A stretch of 64,000 nucleotides of DNA, from contig JAJGBQ010000002.1 in the NCBI GenBank assembly GCA_022457065.1, positions 434,001 through 498,000 on the forward strand, in the 5' to 3' direction. Source of the stretch: Curvularia sp. ZM96 (taxonomy: Eukaryota > Ascomycota > Dothideomycetes > Pleosporales > Pleosporaceae). The translations under genes were made by a program, and so were the position numbers. Below, one piece after another: positions 1-10,632 of the stretch. Below the pieces are notes generated by a model that was not told the DNA's origin, did not search any database, and saw only the letters and a program-made list of their open reading frames with translations. Positions within the stretch are counted from its first letter, which is position 1; each line of letters starts with the position of its first letter.

Positions 1-2
1 TA

Positions 3-975
3 GACCTTGACGAAACTGGTGGCCCCAATGACAAAATTTACACTCGGTACGCTGCACAAATGGGCAATCTTGGGGTGTTGATGGCGCTTGTGAAGGCAGG
101 TGCAAGTCTCGAACAGAAAGACTGGTTTTGGCGCCACAACAATCTCTGTACTTCTGCATTAGATGAGCTACTTCAGAGATGGGCATTCATCTCTGACGGC
201 ATGACTGTGCAAGGAAGGGATCAGCCATCTGTAGCGAAAGAGTGCTGGATTTTGAAGTGGCTACTTCAGCAACCAGGCCATGAGAGCCCCAACGCCCTAT
301 ACTGTACGATGCTAAAGAACCAGAACCATCCTGGTGTATTCGACACGGTTCTCAGCCATGGCTTTGGGCGCCGTGATGGCCAACCACCAAAGACAGACCA
401 CATAAAATATACGGGCTCTGAAGTCATTGAGCTGTCAAAACCCAAAACCCATGTCTCAAAACCTTACTTGATGCCGGACTTGGACTCGAATGCGAGGACT
501 GGCGTGGCCTTTCGGCAGTAATATACGCCATCGACATGGGCGCGACAGAAGACCTAAAGCTCCTCATCGAAGCGGGTGCAAATCTAGAGCGAAGATGCGG
601 ATACGGAATGACGCCGTTGGAACTCGCCAGCAGTAATCTGCAAGCAAGTCATCCGCGAAAGCGAAACAGGGGATTGGTAGATCCATGGGGTCTAAGAGAT
701 GAGATGTTTGAACTCAAGACTGATCAAGAGATTTATTCCATTCTAGCAGAGGCCTTGCAGCGCGACGGCAAGAGAGTGCTTCCACTACGTAAGTCTTCAA
801 ACTTGCTTTTCCACATATCTCAAGCTTGGCTGATCATTGAGCAGTACTATATAACCATCAAGGTGTTCGCATGACATCGTGGCAGCGATCGCAGTTCGTG
901 CAAATTGCTGTTGTACTATTAATAACTTCATTAGCATTTGTGGGAGGAGTAATGTTTCAATCGATACATCATTAA
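3..975 (+). CDS. Ankyrin-repeat protein with C-terminal membrane segment (5' partial)
   Basis: Coding is open from the left edge, so the N-terminus lies outside the window. I read three exons, 3-372, 432-788 and 845-975. Ankyrin-type repeats are visible in both frames (ALVKAGASLEQ, TLLDAGLGLECEDWRGLSA, KLLIEAGANLERRCGYGMTP). The second intron (789-844) is clear: GTAAGT donor, GCTGAT branch site, CAG acceptor. The first (373-431) is inferred from the frame change; its GTGATG donor is unusual, so a frameshift there is possible. The last exon encodes a hydrophobic stretch (VVLLITSLAFVGG) just before the stop, suggesting a tail-anchored membrane protein. Function is unknown; ankyrin repeats usually bind other proteins. 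Adjacent NACHT genes make a link to fungal STAND proteins possible, but no NTPase domain is visible here. Confidence 0.6.
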
Positions 976-1848
976 ACCACCAGGTCACGATACTGGTAAT
1001 AATGGAACCAGGCTTATTACAAAGAAGCCAAGTCACGATACAAATAGACCAGTGTCACAAGGAGATCACATTATTATGAAACACATTCAAAATAAAATCT
1101 CAATCATGTTTCATTCAAGGTACATTGATGAAGCGATACACCTCAAGTCCATACAAACCAGGCATCTTCACCCGTCCACCAGCCTCTCCCAAGAGCCTTA
1201 GGCATATGCGTTTGCCCCACTAAGCATCCTCTGTAAAGGACAGTGTAAGGCTATAGGATCATATCAGCATTCCAAGACATATAGATTTATAAGCATGGAC
1301 GAGGTATTGAAATATGTCTTCCTGATGGGTGCACGTTTTGTGTGGATCGTATCCGTTAAGGAGGTGTGTGTACGGTGAAGAAGAGGCGAGGACCTGCATA
1401 AGGCTGGGGTGGGGTGGGGTGGGTCTTGTACTCACCAACATTGGTTCAGGGACCAGTTGCGCAATCGCACCTTGTTTTGACTTCACTTTATCGTTGTAAC
1501 TCATGTGGGATAATTCAGAGTGTGATGAATTCGTGTTATATTGCGCTGCGCGATGAACCTAACGCCTATCACAACGGAGGAAGAAGCAGCCAAGGGGAGA
1601 TTCAACTTTGCTAAGCTGAAGGAACCTCAGACCCGTCTAGCCTTAATAAAAGCAAACAGAAAGTTGAACAAAAAGCACCAGGCATCGAAGCCAGTGACTA
1701 TGAAACAACAAAATGCCAACAGTAATCGCCATCAACACCGTGCTACACAATCAAACAACTGCAATGCAAAAACTGAAAACCCTTCCATACAAACAAGCAC
1801 CTCTTTCCTCATCAACTCTAGGCTGATGGAAAATAATGCTGAAGGTCT
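976..1848. other. Non-coding stretch with a G-run repeat
   Basis: No convincing gene was seen. At 1406-1423 the plus strand carries four G-tracts spaced by single T (GGGGT repeated three times, then GGG), which could fold as a G-quadruplex. Short open frames here have no recognisable protein character. Confidence 0.4.
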
Positions 1849-2149
1849 CTAATTGTAATACACACCATTCGGTGCGCTCGACGAGGTATTTGTGTCGCTC
1901 GACTGGCCCCCACCATTGTAGATGACCGGAGGCTTGCTGCCGTACCGTTTGTTTCGTGATAAATAGCCAGAATGCGCGTAGAGACTCGTGGTTGAAGCAC
2001 CTGAGTATGCTATTGGATGTGAGAGGCATGTCTATAAGAAGAAGTAACAGGTATAGGCAACATACTGGTAGATATGTTGAGGGACGGGAGGCATAGGCAC
2101 CCTTGTTGGTCTGGGTATAGGAGCTGTAAGAAGATGAGCTCGAAGACAT
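1849..2149 (-). CDS. Small Ser/Tyr/Gly-rich hypothetical protein
   Basis: Two coherent low-complexity segments lie on the minus strand. The first starts at the ATG at 2149 (MSSSSSSYSSYTQTNKGAY) and runs to about 2065. The second lies in another frame and ends at the TAG at 1849-1851 (SLYAHSGYLSRNKRYGSK, then a Gly/Ser-rich end NGVYYN). A GTATGT donor sits at the end of the first segment. A 34-nt intron ending TTCTTATAG keeps the frame but is very short; a 56-nt intron ending CAATAG has a good branch site but shifts the frame. I am confident in the two coding segments, not in the junction. No family is recognised; composition suggests a disordered protein of about 80-95 residues. Confidence 0.4.
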
Positions 2150-2651
2150 GTTGAGGGTGGATGACTGGTGTTGAGGCGTTTTGGGGCGTTTCGATGCCAA
2201 TGTTGATTGGCGGATGTTGAAGTCTGGAATTGCTGCAGTTAATCGATGCGGAGATGAAAGCTATGTTTGGATTGTACACGGAGCGCGCAAGGGCTGTATC
2301 AATGAAGACGGTTGACTGGAGTTGAACAGGTGACGATAGCTATGACTTTTCGCTAAGAATATATGACTTGACGGTAGACTGAATGGCTATGAAAAGGAAA
2401 GAAAGAACAAAACACCTACACTGATGGCGTGGATAGTCCAGGCAGCCGAACCTGAGGCCGCCGGCAACCCACTACGCTCTCGACTGTTGCATGAATCGCC
2501 TAACCTCTCTAAGCTTATCAGGACTTCTAAAAATTAAAAAATAGACTCTCAATAGTGCGGATCAGAGCCATATGCTGTAGAGTGACGTAGTTTCCTATCT
2601 AACCTTCACACCTCGTACCTTACCACCCTTTTCTCATACAATCATATCCAT

Positions 2652-4686
2652 TTAAGTCCCATAATCATCTTTAATAATCGTTGCGGCCATCTCAGCAACC
2701 ATGTATGTCGGCGCCATCGTATGTGCATCAGGAATAACTGGAAAAATGCTCGCATCCACAACTCTTAACCTCTGCACTCCATGCACTTTCAACTTCTCAT
2801 CCACAACGCCTCCCCTCTCTCTTGGAAGCATAGCGCACGTCCCAGACGCATGCCAAACTGGCACAGCCGTCCGTTTTATATAATCAAGAACTTCTTCGTC
2901 GGACTGAACGTTCGGACGGGGCGCTACTTCACCATTGCTAGTGCCGATGGTAAAGTTGTACGTAGCGAACTTGGCGAGGAGTTTTTGGAGATTTCTGAAC
3001 GAGTATAGGGCGAGGGCGCGGTCTTCCTGGGTTGTATAATACTGTTGATCAATTTGAGGAGGGTCCGATAGGCTGTTTGACAGTATGGATACGGCTCCTC
3101 TGGAGGTTGGCGCAAGAATGGCAGCGGTGAAGCTCACATAGGAGGTATTGTACTCCATGCTCGAATAGTAAGGGGAGGGAAGGTTTGGGTAGTAAATAGT
3201 CTCATAGAGGTATTCAATGTGCGCTTGGTCAGAGCGGTTCTGGGCAGTTAGTGCTGACGCGCCGATGCTGGCGAGTATGTCAGAAGAGATCTTCTCGAAG
3301 CCAAATGCTAGACCAATCGGAGCTGTTAGTGGCCCTTTTGCTTCTTTGTATTCTTGCGTTGCTTGTTGAAGCTTCGAATAGTCGTGGTAAAGAGACGAGT
3401 ATGAGATGGATGGGTCAGCCTCTGCAATGACGCTAAGGTATATGTGATCTTGGAGACTGTTCCAAGTCAGCTTCGTCATGTAGATCGTCTAGCATATCCG
3501 AGCGACCTACTTCTTTCCTACATTCTCGTTAATCACATACGGCTGGATCCCGGCTTCTGCAAGGATTTTAGTGGGGCCAATTCCCTACAAAGATTAACAA
3601 AGACGTGTTAGCTGACTATAGTCAACATACTGATAACATAAGCAGCTGAGGGGTTTTCAGTGCACCGGCACTCAAGATAACCTCCTTCTTTGCCGTCGCG
3701 TTTAGCGTTTGACCACTCGCGTAGTCAATGTATACGACTCCAGTTGCAACAACAGCGTCTCCAGCCTTTTCAAGGATAACTTGCTGCACTGGAGACATCT
3801 CAAGAACTTTGAGATTCGGTCTATCTCGCGCTTGCATGTAGTAGTTATCGTAGCTTGAGCTACGACGATACTGGCTATCCATGGTAAATGGCTCATGCTT
3901 CGTACCAATGTTCGTGCCGCCGTTAAGGTCCTGGACTCTAGTTTCGTTCGTCAGTCACTAACTATTTATCTTGTCGTGTTGAGTTATATACTTTGGTAAA
4001 CCCAGAGCGGAGAGCGCTTCAATGAACGCTTCACTGCCAGGGTGCGCATACACGTATGGTGGATAATCAAGCTGCACTGGACCGTCTGAATACAATGAAG
4101 CGTCGTAATCCTGCGCTGTAACATTCTCTGCTGAAGGAGTATTGAACCTCGTAGACTATTATCGCAACAATCAGCAACTACATGTGCATTTGCAGAACTG
4201 CTGTACCTTCTTGAAGTAAGGAAACACCTTTTCCCAGCTCCAACCGCTATTGCCCAGCGAGGCCCATAAGTCGTATATACTTGAGGAGCCTCTTGTATAC
4301 GCAAGTCCGTTGATAGCAGAGCTGCCACCAAGGCACCGTCCCTGGTTGTATATGAGTTGACGGCCGTTCAGACCAGGCTAAGGGAGTGAACCGAAAGCCC
4401 AGTCAATCGGAGATCCCAGCACCTGCAGGTCAGCGCCAGGTGCTTGATATGAGGCGACCATATCTGGCCTTGAACCCGCCTCAAGAACTAAGACGGATTG
4501 TGTTCCTTCCTCTGTCAACCGTGCTGCCAAAGCTAATCCCGCGGTGCCGCCGCCGGCAATGATGAAATCAAAGCTACCACTATTCTGACGTTCAGATTGT
4601 TGAAGTGGTGTAGCGGTAATTAGTGAAAAGATGAGTGTAATACAGATTAAGATTGCATTCGGTTGGCTCCAGCAAGATGTAGCCAT
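2652..4686 (-). pseudogene. Secreted GMC-family FAD oxidoreductase, one in-frame TAG
   Basis: Five exons join cleanly: 4207-4686, 3992-4155, 3631-3937, 3511-3584 and 2652-3456. All introns are 46-54 nt with GT..AG ends, giving 609 codons, the usual GMC length. From the ATG at 4686 there is a signal-peptide-like N-terminus, then the FAD-binding motif IIAGGGTAG (about residues 42-50), a second GMC signature (GRCLGGSSAINGLAY), the LSAGALKTPQLLMLSGIG segment, GKNLQDH, and two C-terminal catalytic histidines in WHASGTCAM and DAHTMAPTYMVAE. The family oxidises alcohols, aryl alcohols, choline or sugars; the substrate cannot be told. Codon 103 (4378-4380) is TAG where the family commonly has Gln (SLP-stop-PGLNGR). 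A 45-nt phase-0 splice ending at that TAG could bypass it but would delete conserved residues, so I favour a nonsense mutation in an otherwise intact gene. Confidence 0.85.
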
Positions 4687-5724
4687 AGCGGAGATTAAGG
4701 CATGATGCAAACGGCTGGGAGGACAACGAACATGATAAAGGATTCTCTGTCTACCGTGTAGTATTTGATGTCATGCATGTCAACCAGATGCTAAGAATAC
4801 GTGGAGGTGTCTCCACCCTTTGATGTGTACGAACACTTCTTTTCTGGACGATCCTTTGGCTGGATCCAGGATAGCTTGTGGTTTAGCATTAGTCATAGTG
4901 GAGCTCATGTACGCCCTAAGTGTTAGCTTAATAGTGTTTTAGCTGTCTAGCGCATTGGCTAGTGATCTTTGTAGCCATGGCACCCATTCAAGTCCGTGAT
5001 TAGCGACTTTTCCGGCTGGGCGTGCGGCTGAGAAGGTGTATATAAGCGAGAAAATCATGGTCGGCGATATAGTGGGGTGCACTATTGGTAGATCTTAGAG
5101 ATCAGCCTGCAGACTATGGCTGATGGGCTAGCGTCCGTGGATGATTCGATACGTTCGTACGTCAGATTCACATCACAATAATCAAGCTGTTAGCTATTGA
5201 TGCCATTCACATAGACGAACCCTAAAGACCAAATAACAACGATGAAACTTCCTTTACAAAGGGAATAACAACATAGGGTTGAATAATTACATGATATCTA
5301 TTAACTCGCTAAAACGAATAGACCATTGGGCAACGCTTTCGTCGTCATCTTATCCCATCTTTGACCATCTGTAGATCAGTCATATTTGGTATTCGAGACT
5401 AAGAGGTTATTAGACCACACTAGGTCTGAAAAAACCTAGTGCAATCGTCAGGCCTCTCCGACCATAACAGGAATGTCTTAGCTTGGATCTGATAGTTTGT
5501 TTTGAAGGAAGACGTAGCGTTGGACTTCCCCCAATAGCAGTCTACATATACTCGTACCACAGCTTTTCAACAATCTCATCCCGCACTAAGTTTGGAACAA
5601 TGAGAGCAGACAAATTATCCAAGCTTGTGTTCTTCAATACCATCTCGACCATGTTTCGTTTGCGTGATTCTGTAAACTGGATTGATGCGCTAAAGCAACT
5701 ACAGATTCGCCGAGCAATACAAGC
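4687..5724. other. Intergenic region upstream of the GMC gene
   Basis: This is the 5' side of the minus-strand GMC gene and the 3' side of the receiver-domain gene. No gene was recognised. The open frame at 5483-5797 on the plus strand overlaps the end of the receiver gene and has no protein character. Confidence 0.4.
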
Positions 5725-6841
5725 CTACAATCGAGACTTCACAGCTGGTTTCTGTCGCGGTAATAGTGGTTTCCCATCCAACTCTAGTGGTGTATGATTT
5801 TCTGGTTGCTGAGAGATAGGAAATAGATATCGCTCTAGAGTTTCGCGGATATCATGAAGTCGAAATGGCTTGTTGATTATGGTATCCATGCCGGCGTCCA
5901 AAACTCTTTGTTTATTGTTCGGCGTTGCATTAGCAACCATGCCGCATATAGGTCCGCAATACCCTATGTCACGAATTTGACGTGTAGCTTCTTGGCCACT
6001 CAAGACTGGCATTGCATCGTCCATGAAAATGAGATCGAAAGACTGCAGATTGTCCATGCTCTCTTGTACTCTTTCAACCGCAATCTGGCCATCACCAGCC
6101 ATGATGACGTTGTACAGGCCAAGTTTCTGGAGAAACTTGAACATTATCCTCTGATTGATGGCATTGTCATCCACTACTAAGATTTTACAGTGTGCATATT
6201 GATCGAGTGGCTGGAGGCAAATGATTGAAGGTTGTGTGCTAGGTATCCCTCTAACGGCCCCGGCGCTAGGAGTGTCATTTGGCGAGAACTCGTAGGGTGA
6301 ACACTTGCCGTCGTAAGGGGCGACTGGAATCATCTGGGGCGAGAGACGATGTACTCGTAAAAGGGACAGACCTTGGCTGACAACAGGAACCATCGAATAT
6401 GTAGATGACTGTTCCCATTTAGGGTCTATGGGTTGCTGTTCTGAGTGGCAGCTTTGGAATGATTCTTCATTCTCAGGTGTTGTTGAAGTCTTGGTATAAG
6501 AGTGATGCGACGCAGCGACGGCGCAGCTTTCGTGTATCCTGGTAGGGTTTCGGTCTTCATGGAGAACAAGTACCACTGACTTTTACTTAGAAAAGGAAGT
6601 TTTCATAGATATTCTAGGCTTGCTTACGCGCTTCTGCAATCTCACAAAGTCGTTGGAGCTGGATGATGGTATCCTGAAGGTAGGGATCGTTTTCCGCCAA
6701 GCTAATGACATCATGACCGTGGTCGCGAGACCCTAATTTGGAGAGCTCGATCGTAATATTGAGTGCCTGGAGACAGAGTTGAAACTCTCGATAAATCATA
6801 CCTATTTCTTGTCTTATCGACGATTTCTTACTTAATTCCAT
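5725..6841 (-). CDS. Response-regulator receiver-domain protein
   Basis: Two exons, 6628-6841 and 5725-6575, joined over a 52-nt intron (GTAAGC...GTCAG), give 354 residues. The N-terminal 70 residues are probably helical; a Ser/Pro-rich linker follows. The last about 130 residues form a REC domain as found at the C-terminus of hybrid histidine kinases: KILVVDDNAINQ with the acidic pair, FMDDAMPVLSG with the phospho-acceptor Asp, and the conserved Lys in INKPF. No histidine-kinase or output domain is present, so this is either a stand-alone receiver or the remaining end of a larger kinase. The Thr/Ser normally before the ANA segment is Val (GMVANA), which may weaken the phosphorylation switch. 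It would act in a two-component phosphorelay; the partner is unknown. Confidence 0.75.
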
Positions 6842-7635
6842 TGTCGAGGGTTTCAGAGTAAGAGGTTGGCATTGCGGCTGCGAAGTGGGCTGCTGACTGT
6901 TGCCTCCTTCGCCAAGACGCTATCTAGAGTTCACCTGATCGTGTTACTTACAGTTCTCTAAATACCCTAGCTATTCACATTTCGCCTTAAAGCTCGCTTC
7001 AAAGGGCAGAATCGTAAAAATCAGTGCAGAACTCTTTGAGGGTAATATTTTGTTTATTCCTACTATAGTAAGACCTGGACTGTTAATATGAACGTTAGAT
7101 TCTACCATGATTCGCGGGTAAAACAAATATCAAGTACTTGAGTAAGTATTTACAACCCTATATAGATAGAAACTAGAAGCCTAATACGATTGAATAACTT
7201 CGGCCTAGGTATTTACGACTCTATATAGATTACGGTGTATGCTGTATGAGCTCGACCCCACTCAACCCCGCTCATGAGAAAGGTAGGCAACTCTAGCCTG
7301 GTCTCTAGCATATCAGGTCATTCATCAAAGTTAGTTAGGCCGTCAGAGGACTTGTATATGTGGAATACCTCCACAGTTATGCTTACGGGCTTCGAAGGAA
7401 AGGACTTCGAAAGAAACGACCTTCTGCAGATTGCACAAGGCAGCTTATATGCGCACACTGAAGTACGGGGTTCATCAAGATGTATGCAAATCAGGATCAT
7501 TGGCAGGTCGATGCTGATGACATTAGGTAAATGTCTCCTTCGAATAAAATACAATCGCTAAAGCCCTCCTAAAGATAAGCTTGAAGTTTTGGCATGGCAA
7601 GAAGGGATGCTGATGCACGTTTTGGAGATAGAAAT
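6842..7635. other. AT-rich intergenic region with a short direct repeat
   Basis: No gene was recognised. A 22-bp near-repeat beginning GTATTTAC and ending CTATATAGAT occurs at about 7147 and again at about 7209, differing at a few positions. The open frame at 7274-7561 has no recognised features. Confidence 0.35.
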
Positions 7636-8535
7636 CTAAAAACTGATCTTCTCTAGAAAGTCCTTACACAATGCCGCAATTTCCCACCTCTTTGTCTCGA
7701 GGGAGAAATGTCCTGCATCCAGCAAGTGAATCTCCAAATTCTTTGCATGTCTCTTGTAAGCCTCAGCCCCTCCGGGCACGAATGCTACGTCACCTTTACC
7801 CCATACGGCAAGAACTGGAACCTGGCTCGTCTTGAGATATGTTTGCCATTCTGGGTATGCCGCCTTGTTGTTTCGGTAATCGTAGAAGAGATCTAATTGG
7901 TGCTCTTGATTGTCCCTCCCAGCGATGTTCTGGAGGTAATCACGGATTGGCTGCTCTGGATCGATCAGGGATTTATCATCGTCTGGCACACCCATGTAAT
8001 ACTGGAACGTTATGGCGTCTTTCGTCAGAACCGTGTTACGCAGTACCTCCCGAGCCTGTGGGCTGTTTTGTGTGTGCCAGAGATCGAAGATTGGTGCCCA
8101 GAAGTTCTGACCAAAACCTTCATCATAAGTGTTGCCATTCTGCGTTACAATCGCCTTCACGGCCGAAGGCTGTTCAAGGGCGAGGCGAAATCCCACAGGT
8201 GCACCATAATCGAAGATGTATATCGCGTAAGTGGTGACGTTCATTTTCTTTAGCCACGCCGAGATCACAGTAGCGATGTTGTCGAAAGTGTAACCGAAGT
8301 CTGCCGGAACTTTCGTGAGTCCAAAGCCAGGGAAATCAGGTGCTAGGACGTGGTATTTGTCTGCTAAGAGAGGGGTGAAGTCGCGGTATTGGGTGCTGGA
8401 GCTTGGAAAGCCCATCAATAGCAGGAAGGTGGGTTTTGACTTGTCACCAGCTTCCGTGTAATGCACGATGGCCTCCCCAACAGTTGTGGCAACATGGACA
8501 TCGTGGAACGACGGAGCTAGGTCTTTGGTCGCCAT
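7636..8535 (-). CDS. Alpha/beta hydrolase, epoxide hydrolase/haloalkane dehalogenase-like
   Basis: A single uninterrupted frame of 299 residues with ATG at 8535. The fold elements are in order: LLLMGFPSSS (oxyanion-hole strand), the elbow IYIFDYGAPVGF with Asp109 in the nucleophile position, an acid candidate in VWGKGDVAF, and the catalytic His in DAGHFSLE. An Asp nucleophile with the DYGAPVG context points to the epoxide hydrolase / haloalkane dehalogenase branch and not to Ser esterases. These enzymes open epoxides or cleave halogenated carbons through an ester intermediate. No signal peptide is seen, so it is probably cytosolic. It lacks introns while nearly all neighbours have them, which would fit, but does not prove, acquisition from bacteria. 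The true substrate is unknown. Confidence 0.8.
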   Translation of the reverse strand: MATKDLAPSFHDVHVATTVGEAIVHYTEAGDKSKPTFLLLMGFPSSSTQYRDFTPLLADKYHVLAPDFPGFGLTKVPADFGYTFDNIATVISAWLKKMNVTTYAIYIFDYGAPVGFRLALEQPSAVKAIVTQNGNTYDEGFGQNFWAPIFDLWHTQNSPQAREVLRNTVLTKDAITFQYYMGVPDDDKSLIDPEQPIRDYLQNIAGRDNQEHQLDLFYDYRNNKAAYPEWQTYLKTSQVPVLAVWGKGDVAFVPGGAEAYKRHAKNLEIHLLDAGHFSLETKRWEIAALCKDFLEKISF

Positions 8536-9349
8536 CGCCTTTGGTGTGTCGTCTCTGAGGCCAATTCAGTGATGAAAAAAAGACGCTCTATGATTGGAGG
8601 CATTTATAAGCAGTGCCTCACGTTGCATCGCCATCTTAATTAAATCTTCTGCTTAGAATATCAGTGGCTTAGAAAGCACTAACAAGGATTTTGTAAGCAT
8701 GTACCTGGACAGGGTTACCCGTGTGTGCATGGAGATAATGCGTTGTTGCCAAACACCTGCTGACCAACTCTGCCCAAGGAATGTGGATAGGCTTAAAGCA
8801 GGGTTCTTTGACCGGCAGCTCGGCAGATCGGCAGAGTTGGAATGTAAGGCTAGCTGCCGGTAGATAGTGTGCCAAGAGTATCCACACACCACTTTAAGAA
8901 AAGCTTGAATCGTTTTTAGTTAGCGCTTCCACGGCTTTCCTTTGCGGATCATCGTAGCTTGTGGGGCTAAACATTATTATCTGTCGCTTTGTATTACTTC
9001 AGCGTTCTAGTAAATATCGGATGCAATTTTACAACCGATAGGCAAGAAACTAGCGCTTCGTCATATAATGCTCAATCCGCTTCGGAGAAGCCGATGATGG
9101 AATAACAGCAGGTATACAATAATTACGAATCGCGTGGGTCACGAATTAGTAAGTGACTAATTCCGGCCAGTACCTCCGTCAATTGAAGGTCCTAAGAATG
9201 GGTATATACAGACGACGGCGAGTAGTTTGGGCTTATCTTCTCACTTCCATAAGCTTTCTTGCAAGACAAGCAACGTTTCCATTCCAATCTGAGTTTCGAG
9301 TACAAGACACTACGCGCAACGAGAAACATACCAACTATCAGAAGCACAA
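8536..9349. other. Intergenic region between divergent genes
   Basis: This separates the minus-strand hydrolase and the plus-strand NAD(P)-binding gene and must hold both promoters. No further gene was recognised; short minus-strand frames at 8653-8892 have no family character. Confidence 0.35.
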
Positions 9350-10632
9350 ATGCATCAACCAAAATTCTTGGTCCTAGGTGCAGCGGGGTATATTGGAGGT
9401 GAGTGCCGATTGCCTGGTAACTAATATACTTGTTGACCACGGAACGCTTCACAGGTACCGTCCTTACCGACCTATTAAAGGAGTATACGGCTTCATCCAT
9501 CACCGTATTGATCCGCAAACCCGAGCAGCAACAACTTTTCACTGCGCTTGGTGTTAATGTGGTCTCTGGTGATGTTGCGGACACTGCAAAGCTGAAGTCG
9601 CTTGCATCAGAACATGACGTGGTGCTAAACTTCGCTGTCTCATTTGGGGGCGACGAGGCTAGCATCCAGGCCTTGGTCGATGGTCTAGAAGAGCGAGCGC
9701 GTGAGACGCAGTCCAAGCCAGTCCTTGTACACACAGGCGGGTCAGGTACCGTTATGTATGGTTCAGGAGGTGAAGCTGGAGCCGATGTGTGGACGGTAAT
9801 TTATCCCATCGGTTCATGCATGCGCGCACCATCAGATGCTGATGTCTTGTAGGACGAGCAATACGATCGCTGGTCGTCTCTTCCGGACACCGCCTTTTTC
9901 TATGGTGGCTACAAGATGTAAGGCTCAGAATCACCACGGCTTCGGTCAATCCACTTGGGACTTCTCTTACATTGTATTAGTGTAACTGCCGCCGCTCTTC
10001 GAGGAACGATCTCGGCGTACATCATCCTCAGCCCTACCGTATACGGTCGCGGTACAGGTCCTGGTAACAGTACGCGGCCCACAATGTCTTCCTCTCTATG
10101 ATCAATGACGCTAACGTTTTGACAAAAAGAGCTTTCCCTGCAGTTGCCTGCGTATACCCGGTATGCGAAAGAGCACGGTCAAGCTGCGTACATTGGCAAA
10201 GGCGAGAATATCTGGGGTAATGTAGGTGTCCTGTTTGATATCAATTCGCTGTGATCCATTGCTTCGTACTAACCTTGCTTGTAGGTGCATGTCGAAGACG
10301 TCTCTCAGCTCACCATAACTGTCGCGGAATTTGCTCTCAGAAACCCCGATAAGACCACCGCATCTGCCAGCTCGAAAGGATGGGAGAACCTGATCTATTC
10401 TGGTGTGGATACTCACACTTGGGGTCCCGTTACCAAATTGCTCGGCGATCTGCTCTTCGCCCGTGGCGAGACGAGCAAGCCATCGGCCATAGAGCTTGCT
10501 GAGGGCGAGGGAATCTTGTACATGTTTGGCGGCAACTCGTTCTTAGCCCCAAGCAAGAAAGCAAAGGCGCTTGGTTTCAGGCCTAAGCAGAAAGACCTTG
10601 TGAGTTCGATGAGAGACGCTCTGCCAGCATGA
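9350..10632 (+). CDS. NAD(P)-binding Rossmann protein (extended/atypical SDR)
   Basis: Six exons join in frame: 9350-9398, 9455-9795, 9853-9917, 9981-10063, 10130-10221 and 10285-10632, giving 325 residues. Introns show good signals, including a TACTAAC branch site before 10285 and GCTAACG before 10130. The N-terminus has the dinucleotide-binding motif FLVLGAAGYIGG. Further typical elements are VSGDVADTAKL, VVLNFAVSFG, LVHTGGSG, ILSPTVYGRGTG, IGKGENIWGNVHVEDVSQL and a C-terminal substrate region ending MRDALPA. These match fungal NAD(P)-dependent epimerase/dehydratase-like proteins related to nucleoside-diphosphate-sugar epimerases and NmrA-like proteins. The reaction is not predictable; a cytosolic reductase or epimerase role is inferred. 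No signal peptide is present and no break was found. Confidence 0.85.

Noticed and set aside
5483..5797. 104-codon plus-strand frame.
   Set aside because: It overlaps the 3' end of the receiver-domain gene on the other strand and is its shadow.
7274..7561. 95-codon plus-strand frame beginning with ATG.
   Set aside because: No family features, overlapped by a similar minus-strand frame, and no supporting intron signals.
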